Positions 6,310-11,572 of a DNA stretch of 11,572 bases are shown one piece after another (positions within the stretch are counted from its first letter, which is position 1; each line of letters begins with the position of its first letter). The DNA is from Thaumarchaeota archaeon S13 (GTDB taxonomy: Archaea; Thermoproteota; Nitrososphaeria; Nitrososphaerales; Nitrosopumilaceae), in assembly GCA_003724275.1 (NCBI GenBank), contig RHFA01000079.1, positions 1-11,572 on the forward strand, in the 5' to 3' direction. Both the position numbers and the translations under genes were made by a program. Below the pieces are notes generated by a model. The model was given only the letters and a program-made list of their open reading frames with translations, was not told the origin of the DNA and made no database searches.

Positions 6310-7295
6310 GCATCCAGGGCACGGCGCAACGAGCGGCCCAGGGCTATGGCTAGCTTGATCGGCACGGCATTGCCGATCTGCCTGTACTGGGAGTGCATGC
6401 TCCCCTCAAACTTCCACGTGTCAGGGAACGTCTGTATGCGCGCATACTCGCGCACGGTGAGCGGGCGCGTCTCGTCGGGATGGACGCGGTCCGTCATCTT
6501 TTGGGAAGGCGAGCACGTCAGCGTCAGGCACGGCTCGCTCCAGGACAGGCGCCGCGCCATGCCGCGCTTGCCGCCTTCCGAGTAAAAGCTGCTTCCGAGG
6601 TACCTCTTTTGCAGGCGCGTTGGGAGGTTGACCCACGAGCCGCCAGGAGGAACCTTCTCGAGTATCCTCCTGCGCCATTCCGAGTATGCGTCACCGAGCG
6701 AATCGGGTGTGCCACGCAGGGCCTCGCCCATAGTCACGACATCGCTCCGCGGTGCGGGAAACTCAAAGGACATGCCGCGCCTGACGCCGACAAATATGAC
6801 CCTCTTGCGCTTTTGGGGCACGCGATAGTTCACGGCGTTTAGCGTCCGATGCTCTACGTTATACCCAAGAGCTTTAAGTATGTCTAGTATGGTATTGAGC
6901 GTGCGGCCACCGTCGTTGCGCGTTATGGCCTCGACGTTCTCGGCGAGGAACGCGCGGGGCCTGACCTGCTTTATGGCCCGCGCAAACTCGTAAAAGATGG
7001 TCCCGCGCACGTCGCGAAATCCGAGCTTGTGGCCGGCGTGGCTGAAGGGCTGGCACGGAAATCCGCCCGTGACGAGGTCTGCCTTCATGCCCCTAAAGTC
7101 CACATCTGCAATGTCCCTGCCGATCACGTTCCAGCGCGGGCGGTTTTTGCGCAGCGTCGCCACGCAGTCCCTGTCGTTATCCACTAGCGCGACGGTCTCA
7201 AATCCGGCCTTTGAGATGCCCAGAGCCAGGCCGCCGGCGCCGGCAAAGAGCTCTATGGATCTCGGCCGTCTTGAGCCGCGCCGCGATGGCGTCAT
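6306..7295 (-). CDS. DNA (cytosine-5-)-methyltransferase of a type II R-M system
   Basis: Methylates C5 of cytosine in the target of the neighbouring endonuclease, protecting host DNA. It has 329 residues with the ordered motifs of the family: motif I IELFAGAGGLALG (14-26, SAM binding), motif IV GGFPCQPFSHAG with catalytic Cys81, motif VI AENVEAI (Glu119), motif VIII QKRKRVIFVG (161-170), motif IX RPLTVREYARIQTFPD and motif X QIGNAVP. The target-recognition region lies between motifs VIII and IX. The block GMARRLSWSEPCLTLTCSPS ahead of motif IX resembles, from memory, methyltransferases of the GGNCC/GGWCC group, agreeing with the endonuclease family. The ATG (7293-7295) overlaps the thrC stop as ATGA, so it is probably read from the thrC transcript by translational coupling. 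No separate promoter is obvious. Its TAG at 6306-6308 overlaps the endonuclease TAG within one CTAG. Confidence 0.95.
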   Translation of the reverse strand: MTPSRRGSRRPRSIELFAGAGGLALGISKAGFETVALVDNDRDCVATLRKNRPRWNVIGRDIADVDFRGMKADLVTGGFPCQPFSHAGHKLGFRDVRGTIFYEFARAIKQVRPRAFLAENVEAITRNDGGRTLNTILDILKALGYNVEHRTLNAVNYRVPQKRKRVIFVGVRRGMSFEFPAPRSDVVTMGEALRGTPDSLGDAYSEWRRRILEKVPPGGSWVNLPTRLQKRYLGSSFYSEGGKRGMARRLSWSEPCLTLTCSPSQKMTDRVHPDETRPLTVREYARIQTFPDTWKFEGSMHSQYRQIGNAVPIKLAIALGRSLRRALDA

Positions 7296-8629
7296 GCGCG
7301 CGGCGGCCTCGCAAAGCGGTTGGAGGCGTTGGTGTGGTACTCTACTGGCAGCGAGGGGTCCTTTTGCCTCCCCGTGAGTATGCCGACTACGGTGTCGTCG
7401 CGGCGGATCGTCCCCTCGTCGACGAGCTTGCGTATGCCGGCAACCGTCGCGCCGGAGGCCATCTCGCAGTCAAAGCCGTTGAGTCCGACGACGGACATCC
7501 CGTCGAGCATCTCGGCGTCGCTCACCGTCGTGACGCACCCGTCGCTTGCCTCCAGCGCGCGCAGGGCCTTGAGCAGGTTTGCGGGCCGGCCGATCTGTAT
7601 CGCCGTCGCGCGCGTCTGCGGCCCGCCGCCGGCCGCGTCGAGCGCCGCATAGTGGCGCTCTATGGCCCCCACGTCGGGCCGGCCCGCGTTCCAGCGCAGC
7701 TCGCCGACGCCGGCCCTGCCGTTGTACAGGTCTGAGAGCGTGCTTGCGCCCTCGGCGTTGATGACTGCAATCCTGGGCATCTTTTTTATCCATCCCCACG
7801 AGCGCAGCTCCGAGAGGGCCTTGCCGCAGCTCGACGTGTTGCCCAGCGCGCCGCCGGGGTAGACGATCCAGTCCGGCGCCTCCCAGGCGAGGTGCTCGAG
7901 GGCCCTGTAGGGTATGGTCTTTTGGCCCTCTATGCGAAACGGGTTGACAGAGTTGACCGTGTATCCCCTGCCGTCGCCCACGGCCTCGAGGGACGCGCGC
8001 AGCGCGTCATCAAAGTTGCCGTCGACCTCTATTATCTGCGCGCCAAACTGGTACGCCTGGCCGAGCTTGCCCTGCGCGATCTTGCCGCGCGGTATGTACA
8101 CGTCGCACCCCATGCCCTCGTTTGCCGCAAACATCCCCGCCGAGGCCGACGTGTTGCCCGTGGATGCGCACACGATCGTAGATGCCCCGACCATCCTGGC
8201 GTGCGTGACGGCCGTCGCCATGCCGTTGTCCTTGAAGGAGCCGCTCGGGTTGTAGCCCTCGGGCTGGAGGAGGAGGCGCTCGGGGTCCATCCTGCAAAAC
8301 TCGGCGACCCTGGACATGCCATATGGCCTCGACTGGCGGCCCTCGGCCCCGTCAAGGGAGACGAGCGAGCGCGAGCATGCGGCCTCGTCGCCGGCGTCTA
8401 TGCCGCAAAAGTTGAGGAGCTCGCGGAACCTCCACACGCCGCTCTCGTTGAATATGCTCCCGCCGTGGTCGCGCCTGTGCAGAAACTCCTCCTTGAGGGA
8501 CTTTGGGGGCGAGCCCTCGTAGACGACGTCGAGGTGGTGGCCGCGCCTGCAGTGGACCGCCGCCGTCTTGATCGGGTACTCTAGGGCGCACGAGCCGTCA
8601 ATGCACCGCAACCGTGCGCCCCGTGCCAT
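7292..8629 (-). CDS. thrC: Threonine synthase (PLP-dependent)
   Basis: Converts O-phospho-L-homoserine to L-threonine and phosphate, the last step of threonine synthesis; cytoplasmic. It has 445 residues. The PLP lysine is Lys133 in GYNPSGSFKDNGMATA, and the phosphate-cradle Gly loop appears as YPGGALGNTSS. CASTGNTSASAG is the Asn/Ser-rich substrate loop of fold-type II enzymes. A Cys/His-bearing N terminus (Cys9, Cys14, Cys27, His31/32) resembles the small ribbon at the start of many archaeal threonine synthases. The ATG at 8627-8629 has a TTTAAA box about 30 bases upstream, so the message is probably leaderless. The TGA overlaps the methyltransferase ATG (ATGA). It is divergently transcribed from the gene at 8718. 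Confidence 0.95.
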   Translation of the reverse strand: MARGARLRCIDGSCALEYPIKTAAVHCRRGHHLDVVYEGSPPKSLKEEFLHRRDHGGSIFNESGVWRFRELLNFCGIDAGDEAACSRSLVSLDGAEGRQSRPYGMSRVAEFCRMDPERLLLQPEGYNPSGSFKDNGMATAVTHARMVGASTIVCASTGNTSASAGMFAANEGMGCDVYIPRGKIAQGKLGQAYQFGAQIIEVDGNFDDALRASLEAVGDGRGYTVNSVNPFRIEGQKTIPYRALEHLAWEAPDWIVYPGGALGNTSSCGKALSELRSWGWIKKMPRIAVINAEGASTLSDLYNGRAGVGELRWNAGRPDVGAIERHYAALDAAGGGPQTRATAIQIGRPANLLKALRALEASDGCVTTVSDAEMLDGMSVVGLNGFDCEMASGATVAGIRKLVDEGTIRRDDTVVGILTGRQKDPSLPVEYHTNASNRFARPPRA

Positions 8630-8655
8630 CTGCGCGCGCGGGCGCCGCGCGCGGC

Positions 8656-8663
8656 AATTTAAA
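8656..8663 (-). promoter_or_regulatory. TATA box of thrC (and probably the methyltransferase)
   Basis: TTTAAATT read on the minus strand, centred about 30 bases before the thrC ATG. It is one of two AT-rich islands in the 88-base gap between thrC and the divergent gene at 8718. Because the methyltransferase overlaps the thrC stop, this promoter probably serves both. Confidence 0.6.
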
Positions 8664-8684
8664 GAGTGCGCGGCCCGCGGCAGG

Positions 8685-8692
8685 CTTTATAG
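8685..8692 (+). promoter_or_regulatory. TATA box of the gene at 8718
   Basis: CTTTATAG, centred about 29 bases before the ATG at 8718. Between them lies a perfect 16-base palindrome (8698-8713) built on GCCCGCGGGC. Confidence 0.6.
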
Positions 8693-8717
8693 CATCGGCG
8701 GCCCGCGGGCCGCGCCG

Positions 8718-9089
8718 ATGGGCCCAGTCGGGGACGACGCGATGGCCGCGGCGGCTGACGTCGTGCGCGCGCACGACGCCCTGGTCGGGATGGCCTACCC
8801 GCGAGCGACCATAGGGGACGTCGCCGCCGAGTGGGGCCGCATACGCGAGGCCATGGGCCGCCTCGCCGGCGCGCTCGAGGCCTCCGGCGCCGCAGGCGAC
8901 ACGGCCTCGGCGCTGGCCGGCCACGCCGAGCGCTACCTGTCCGGCTATGACTTTACGCGCGAGCTGGGCCTCATAGCGGCGACGTACGCCGCCGACACGG
9001 CGCGCATCAGGGCGATCGGCCTCAAGATCGCCGAGTCGCTCGGCGAGCGCGGCATGATGGACGACCTGCGGGGGGCCGCCGGTGGCTAG
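8718..9089 (+). CDS. Small helical protein of unknown function
   Basis: A 123-residue protein that I do not recognise. The ATG at 8718 is preferred over far-upstream in-frame starts, which would run antisense through thrC, because a TATA box sits 29 bases before it. The sequence is Ala-rich and looks all-helical: helices at about residues 6-26, 30-55 and 60-116, with no glycine-rich loops, Cys, signal peptide or membrane segment. GRIREAMGRLAGALEA and DTARIRAIGLKIAESLGE have the heptad-like spacing of a helical bundle or coiled coil. Its last codons overlap the GTG start of a 34-residue Cys-rich microprotein, so the two probably form an operon. An internal 20-base palindrome lies at 8759-8778. 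Confidence 0.7.
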   Translation: MGPVGDDAMAAAADVVRAHDALVGMAYPRATIGDVAAEWGRIREAMGRLAGALEASGAAGDTASALAGHAERYLSGYDFTRELGLIAATYAADTARIRAIGLKIAESLGERGMMDDLRGAAGG

Positions 9090-9186
9090 GGAGTGCCCGC
9101 TGTGCGGGTGCGCCGACCACCGCCTGTTCGGCTGCCACCGCCACGCCTCGCGCAGGTGCTCGTGTTACCAAAAAGGCGGGGCCTAG
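9082..9186 (+). CDS. 34-residue Cys-rich (zinc-finger-like) microprotein
   Basis: A short reading frame from GTG 9082 to TAG 9184-9186. It overlaps the end of the upstream gene by 8 bases (GTGGCTAG), the geometry of translational coupling. The product begins MARECPLCGCADH and has six Cys (5, 8, 10, 18, 26, 28) and three His (13, 19, 21) in 34 residues, ending CSCYQKGGA. CPLCGC is a typical zinc knuckle, and a second set of ligands (Cys18, His19/21, Cys26, Cys28) could complete one or two metal sites. Supporting evidence is the overlap, the regular Cys spacing and the exact tail-to-tail fit with the minus-strand microprotein. It could bind zinc and act with the helical protein upstream or with nucleic acid; neither is shown. 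I recognise no named family. Confidence 0.6.
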   Translation: MARECPLCGCADHRLFGCHRHASRRCSCYQKGGA

Positions 9187-9305
9187 GCCGCGACCTGGCG
9201 CGGCCCGGACCTCGCGTGAAAGTTGGAGCAGCACACGCACTCCATGCGGACGCACTCCTCCTCGGAGTGGTGCCCGCATATGCCGCATTCGCATCCCCTG
9301 CCCAT
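9183..9305 (-). CDS. 40-residue Cys-rich (zinc-finger-like) microprotein
   Basis: A reading frame from ATG 9303-9305 to TAG 9183-9185 giving 40 residues. It begins MGRGCECGICGHHSEEEC and continues with ECVCCSNFHARSG. It has seven Cys (5, 7, 10, 18, 23, 25, 26) and His at 12, 13 and 30, enough for two zinc sites. An excellent minus-strand TATA box (TTATAT, 9331-9336) is centred 28 bases before the ATG, matching the leaderless promoters of the larger genes here; this is the strongest evidence that the gene is real. Longer overlapping frames in the same place lack this match and are rejected. It ends on the CTAG that also ends the plus-strand microprotein, and ligand positions 5, 10, 13, 18 and 26 coincide between the two products. 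The function is unknown; nucleic-acid binding or protein scaffolding is plausible. Confidence 0.75.
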   Translation of the reverse strand: MGRGCECGICGHHSEEECVRMECVCCSNFHARSGPRQVAA

Positions 9306-9330
9306 GTCGCCGGCCCCACGGAGGGGTCGG

Positions 9331-9336
9331 ATATAA
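9331..9336 (-). promoter_or_regulatory. TATA box of the 40-residue microprotein
   Basis: TTATAT on the minus strand, centred about 28 bases before the ATG at 9305 in an otherwise GC-rich gap. Confidence 0.65.
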
Positions 9337-9372
9337 CTTGTTGCCGCCAGGCGCGGCGTGGCGCCGCCGCGC

Positions 9373-9672
9373 TCAGCGCGAGGACCGGCTCTTTGAGAGC
9401 TGCTGCTCCATCTCGGCGGCCCTGCTGTCCACTGACCGGATTATCTCCTGGATTATGCCGTCGAGGTCCCCCTCGTCGGCCGGCGGGTCGATCGCCGTGG
9501 CGATCTCGCCCACGGTCGCGGCTATCTCGGAGCTCACCTGCTCAAAGGTCTCGGGGTCCTCGTACGACGTGTTCTCGTAGAGCCTCTTGAGCGAGTTCAC
9601 ATAGCTTATGACCTGGTCGGTCAGGATGACCTTGTAGGTGTTGCCGTTGACGGTGATCTGCTTTGTGATCAA
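9373..9672 (-). CDS. Small acidic protein of unknown function
   Basis: A 99-residue protein that I do not recognise. It starts at TTG (9670-9672), supported by a TTTTAAGG box centred about 26 bases upstream. The N-terminal 25 residues (ITKQITVNGNTYKVILTDQ) look like a beta hairpin. The rest is helical and acidic, with a DPPADEGD turn near residues 62-69 and a final helix running into a basic KSRSSR tail. It is rich in Ile, Asn, Lys, Thr and Tyr compared with the Ala/Gly/Arg-rich neighbours, which suggests selection on the protein rather than a chance frame. It has no Cys, signal peptide or membrane segment. It is separated by 67 bases from the microprotein downstream, which has its own promoter. 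Confidence 0.8.
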   Translation of the reverse strand: MITKQITVNGNTYKVILTDQVISYVNSLKRLYENTSYEDPETFEQVSSEIAATVGEIATAIDPPADEGDLDGIIQEIIRSVDSRAAEMEQQLSKSRSSR

Positions 9673-9694
9673 CGCCGCAGGGGTCGGGATCTGG

Positions 9695-9702
9695 CCTTAA
9701 AA
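9695..9702 (-). promoter_or_regulatory. TATA box of the 99-residue protein gene
   Basis: TTTTAAGG on the minus strand, centred 26-27 bases before the TTG at 9672. It supports the TTG start. The T run may also help end transcription from the gene at 9741-10313, but that is a guess. Confidence 0.55.
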
Positions 9703-9740
9703 CCCTTTTGCCGCCGCCGCGGGAGGGCTCGCGCCGGGGC

Positions 9741-10313
9741 CTAGAACGAGATATAGTCGAGGGCCACGGCGTCGCTTATGAGGGGCATGTGCCTGGACTT
9801 GAGGACATAGCCGTTCCTGATCTCCGAGGTGGGTATCCAGCGGTTAGATGACGTATAGTGGCGCTTTTCGGCGAGCTCGCGCTCTATGGCCTCGATGTCA
9901 AACTCGGCCTCCTCGACCCTCATCGTCTCGAGGTGCTTTATCGTGACGAGTATGCGGCGGGCCTTTACCCTGTCGCCGAGCTTCCACTTTGAGGGGGGGT
10001 GCTCGTCGGTCACCTCGACGACCTTTATCTTCATCTCCTTTTTCCCCAGCGCGTCGCGGCTCACGAGGATGCGCTCGTCAAGAAACTCCTCAAACTCGGC
10101 GTTGCGCTCGTCGCCGCCGAGTATCTCCCTGACGGCCACGTCAGTGGGGCCCGGCCCCTCGCGCCCTGGCGCCGCAGGCGGCGCGCGCGCCACGTCCCCC
10201 GCCGGCCCCGCGCCTGCCTCCTGCGCCGCAGGGGCCTCCTCGGGGGCCGCCCCGCCGCGGCCAACGAGCGATCGCAGGCGGCCTAGCCCGGCGCGCCCAG
10301 CTTTCCCCGCCAT
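9741..10313 (-). CDS. Conserved-looking protein of unknown function with a Pro/Ala-rich N-terminal linker
   Basis: A 190-residue protein that I do not recognise. The frame opens further upstream (10385), but the ATG at 10311-10313 is preferred because a TATTTA box lies about 30 bases before it and the upstream part is only Arg/Ala-rich filler. Residues 1-20 are basic (MAGKAGRAGLGRLRS). Residues 21-60 are a low-complexity Ala/Gly/Pro/Glu linker. From about 61 to the end there is a globular, charged domain with a DERNAEFEEFLDERILVSRD helix pair, beta-rich KIKVVEVTDE and KARRILVTIKHLE, and a C-terminal region RWIPTSEIRNGYVL that ends ALDYISF. It has no Cys, signal peptide or membrane segment. 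It is downstream of the Hjc-like gene on the same strand (26-base gap) and its TATA box overlaps the stop codon of that gene. Confidence 0.75.
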   Translation of the reverse strand: MAGKAGRAGLGRLRSLVGRGGAAPEEAPAAQEAGAGPAGDVARAPPAAPGREGPGPTDVAVREILGGDERNAEFEEFLDERILVSRDALGKKEMKIKVVEVTDEHPPSKWKLGDRVKARRILVTIKHLETMRVEEAEFDIEAIERELAEKRHYTSSNRWIPTSEIRNGYVLKSRHMPLISDAVALDYISF

Positions 10314-10339
10314 TGCTCTGGCGGCCCGCCCCGCGCGCT

Positions 10340-10870
10340 CTAAATACCTTGTGCGGCGCGCGCGCGCGCGATGGGCACGTCGCACTCGCCGAGGTCCAGG
10401 GCCACGCGCTCGCCGCCGTCCCGGCCATAGGTGGAGCCGTCATAGTGGCAGACGCACTCTATGGGGCGCACGGAGACGTCCCACTCCTTATAGTACTCGC
10501 GCAGCTTTCTTGCGTCATACTCGCCGCGAGCGACGCGCCTCTTTGAGAGAAACTTGAAGGCCAGGACGACCCTGCGGACCCTGTACGGCCCGAGGGCCTG
10601 CTCCCACCGCAGGCAGCGCTCGACCTGTTCGGCCGGCACGACGAGGCGGTTGGTCGTGCCGGACTTTGCCTCCATGACAAAGGCCGCGCTCTGCGCTGGG
10701 TTGAGCGCGAGCACGTCGGGCAGCTCGGCGCTCGGCGAGCCGAGGCGAAACGCGCTCCAGCCCTCCAGGGCGTTAAAGCGCCTCGATATGGCGCCCTCCC
10801 AGCTGTACCCGCGCCGCCTCCGCGCGCGCGAGGCCGCCCCTGTCCCCTCTCTTGCACCTGCCGCCGGCAT
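10340..10870 (-). CDS. hjc: Archaeal Holliday junction resolvase-like nuclease (Hjc type)
   Basis: A PD-(D/E)XK nuclease resembling the archaeal resolvase Hjc, which cuts four-way DNA junctions during recombination and repair. From ATG 10868-10870 it has 176 residues. The catalytic set can be placed: Glu25 in YSWEGAISRRF, Pro51-Asp52 in SPSAELPDVLAL, and Glu67-Ala-Lys69 in FVMEAKSG. The helix AEQVERCLRWEQALG and strand VRRVVLAFKFLSKRR follow as in the family. A basic N-terminal stretch (about 7-20) and a C-terminal extension of about 60 residues make it longer than typical Hjc (about 120-140). The ATG was chosen because a CTATATC box lies 26 bases upstream; longer forms would run into bioA on the other strand. 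It is divergent from bioA. A related archaeal PD-(D/E)XK nuclease with another substrate cannot be excluded. Confidence 0.8.
   Translation of the reverse strand: MPAAGAREGTGAASRARRRRGYSWEGAISRRFNALEGWSAFRLGSPSAELPDVLALNPAQSAAFVMEAKSGTTNRLVVPAEQVERCLRWEQALGPYRVRRVVLAFKFLSKRRVARGEYDARKLREYYKEWDVSVRPIECVCHYDGSTYGRDGGERVALDLGECDVPIARARAAQGI
10341..10347 (-). promoter_or_regulatory. TATA box of the 190-residue protein gene
   Basis: GTATTTA on the minus strand, about 30 bases before the ATG at 10313. It overlaps the TAG (10340-10342) of the Hjc-like gene, so the downstream gene can be transcribed independently. Confidence 0.5.
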
Positions 10871-10892
10871 GGCGGGGCGCCGCGGGGGGCAT

Positions 10893-10899
10893 GATATAG
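10893..10899 (-). promoter_or_regulatory. TATA box of the Hjc-like gene
   Basis: CTATATC on the minus strand, centred about 26 bases before the ATG at 10870. It lies in the 121-base divergent gap with bioA, which holds nothing else I recognise apart from the bioA box and GC-rich repeats. Confidence 0.6.
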
Positions 10900-10959
10900 A
10901 GCTATCAATTTGCCGGGAGCTGGCCCAGGGTGCACGCCGCGTTGACCCGCGCGCGCGCC

Positions 10960-10967
10960 CTTTATAC
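10960..10967 (+). promoter_or_regulatory. TATA box of bioA
   Basis: CTTTATAC, centred 28-29 bases before the bioA ATG at 10992. The spacer contains GCCCGCGGGC (10972-10981), the same decamer as in the spacer of the gene at 8718. Confidence 0.6.
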
Positions 10968-10991
10968 GTGCGCCCGCGGGCCGCGGGCCGC

Positions 10992-11572
10992 ATGGCCAGG
11001 GTCGCAGGCCGGCGCGCGCAGGGCCGCGTGTGGCACCCAAACACGCAGATGCGCGAGTGGGGGGCCTTTGACGAGGTTGTCCGCGGGGAGGGCATGAGCC
11101 TCGTCTGCGCCGACGGGACGCGCCTCCTCGACGGCGTGGCCTCGATGTGGTGCAACGTGTGGGGGCACTCTAGGCGCGAGCTCTCTAGGGCCATGGCGAG
11201 GCAGGCCTCCACGCTTGCCCACTCGCCGCTCTTCAACCTCACGCACGGGCCGGCCGAGCGCCTCGCGCGCGAGCTCGTCGCCGTCGCGCCGGGCATGGCC
11301 CGCGTCTTTTACTCGGACAACGGCTCGACTGCCATGGAGGTGGCCACAAAGATGGCCGTCCAGCACTGGCAAAACCTCGGCGAGCGCTCGAGGGCCGCCA
11401 TAGTCGCCCTCGAGGGCGGCTACCACGGCGACACGTTTGGCGCAATGTCAGTCGGGTATGTCCCGCAGTTCTTTTCTCGCTTTAGGCGCAGGCTATTTGG
11501 CGTCTCGCGCGTGCCGGCGCCCGGCGCGCGCCACAGGGGCCTTGGCGCCGCCGACGACGCGTCCCAGTGCGC
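10992..11572 (+). CDS. bioA: Adenosylmethionine-8-amino-7-oxononanoate aminotransferase, 5' part
   Basis: PLP enzyme that makes 7,8-diaminopelargonate from 8-amino-7-oxononanoate, feeding directly into BioD. Translation from ATG 10992 gives 193 residues to the window edge with no stop. Family marks are VWHPNTQMREW (13-23), DGVASMWCNVWGH (47-59) which includes the substrate-contacting Trp region, the PLP-phosphate loop YSDNGSTAMEVATKMA (107-122) and EGGYHGDTFGAMSVG (141-155) with the Tyr-His stacking pair. These follow class III aminotransferases of the BioA group closely. The PLP lysine lies beyond the window. The ATG is supported by a TATA box 28 bases upstream. It is divergent from the Hjc-like gene, and bioF/bioB may follow downstream, which cannot be seen. 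Confidence 0.93.
   Translation, partial: MARVAGRRAQGRVWHPNTQMREWGAFDEVVRGEGMSLVCADGTRLLDGVASMWCNVWGHSRRELSRAMARQASTLAHSPLFNLTHGPAERLARELVAVAPGMARVFYSDNGSTAMEVATKMAVQHWQNLGERSRAAIVALEGGYHGDTFGAMSVGYVPQFFSRFRRRLFGVSRVPAPGARHRGLGAADDASQC

Larger units (their letters stand above)
5779..7295. other. Lower-GC restriction-modification island
   Basis: The convergent endonuclease and methyltransferase genes form a complete type II module. Parts of it fall to roughly 42-43% GC (for example 5941-6000 and 6841-6900), while flanking genes are far more GC-rich. No transposase, integrase, tRNA or clear target-site repeat borders it. The right end is fused to thrC through an ATGA overlap, and the left end abuts the start of the CBS-domain gene. 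Horizontal acquisition is inferred from composition and gene type only. Confidence 0.6.

Noticed and set aside
5740..7320. Target-site duplication or inverted repeats around the R-M island
   Set aside because: No convincing matching repeats were seen at the two edges by eye, so a transposon-type insertion is not claimed.
7892..8584. 230-residue plus-strand frame within threonine synthase
   Set aside because: Antisense shadow of thrC with no recognisable motif; high GC keeps such frames free of stops.
8568..8717. Upstream extension of the gene at 8718
   Set aside because: It would overlap the thrC start region and both TATA boxes; the ATG at 8718 has the right TATA spacing.
9022..9319. Longer minus-strand frames (77 and 90 residues) over the microprotein region
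   Set aside because: Arg/Gly/Pro-rich frames without motifs. The 40-residue Cys-rich frame has the TATA spacing and regular ligand spacing.
9700..9710. Short T/A runs as a transcription terminator
   Set aside because: Runs of four bases are too short, and the sequence coincides with the promoter of the 99-residue gene.
10871..10991. Possible RNA gene or biotin operator in the hjc-bioA divergent gap
   Set aside because: No tRNA-like arms or recognisable operator; only two TATA boxes and GC-rich repeats can be supported.
10871..11296. N-terminal extension of the Hjc-like frame to a start at 11296
   Set aside because: It would run antisense through bioA, which has clear motifs. The extension is low-complexity and the TATA box supports the start at 10870.

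Overview
The window looks like a dense, very GC-rich piece of a thaumarchaeal (Nitrososphaerota) chromosome, possibly from a Cenarchaeum-like lineage. This is inferred from content: an archaeal type II glyceraldehyde-3-phosphate dehydrogenase, an archaeal Hjc-like Holliday junction resolvase, a membrane-anchored DsbA-like protein, biotin genes, and TATA boxes centred about 26-31 nt upstream of most start codons (leaderless transcripts, several with TTG or GTG starts). No rRNA, tRNA, CRISPR array or insertion sequence was seen.

Layout. The left edge holds the 3' part of bioD (+). Convergent with it and overlapping its end are an unrecognised gene (590-1189, -) and, upstream of that, HMG-CoA synthase (1173-2564, -) of the mevalonate lipid pathway. 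A DsbA-like thiol-disulfide protein (2626-3357, -) shares a divergent promoter region with the GAPDH gene (3429-4481, +). GAPDH overlaps tail-to-tail with a CNNM/CorC-type CBS-domain membrane protein (4456-5709, -). Next is a lower-GC restriction-modification pair: an Eco47II-family endonuclease (5779-6309, +) and a DNA cytosine-5 methyltransferase (6306-7295, -). The two meet tail-to-tail at one CTAG that supplies both stop codons. The methyltransferase start overlaps the threonine synthase stop as ATGA (thrC, 7292-8629, -), so it appears coupled to a housekeeping gene.

The right part (8.7-10.9 kb) is a cluster of small unrecognised proteins. It contains a helical 123-residue protein followed by an overlapping 34-residue Cys-rich microprotein (+), and a convergent 40-residue Cys-rich microprotein (-) that ends on another shared CTAG. 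These are followed by a 99-residue protein and a 190-residue protein (both -), then the Hjc-like nuclease (-). The right edge starts bioA (+), divergent from the nuclease and running out of the window.

The metabolic genes cover biotin synthesis (bioD, bioA), isoprenoid lipids, central carbon metabolism and threonine synthesis. The most unusual material is the convergent Cys-rich microprotein pair and the acquired R-M module fitted between two housekeeping genes with almost no spare bases.
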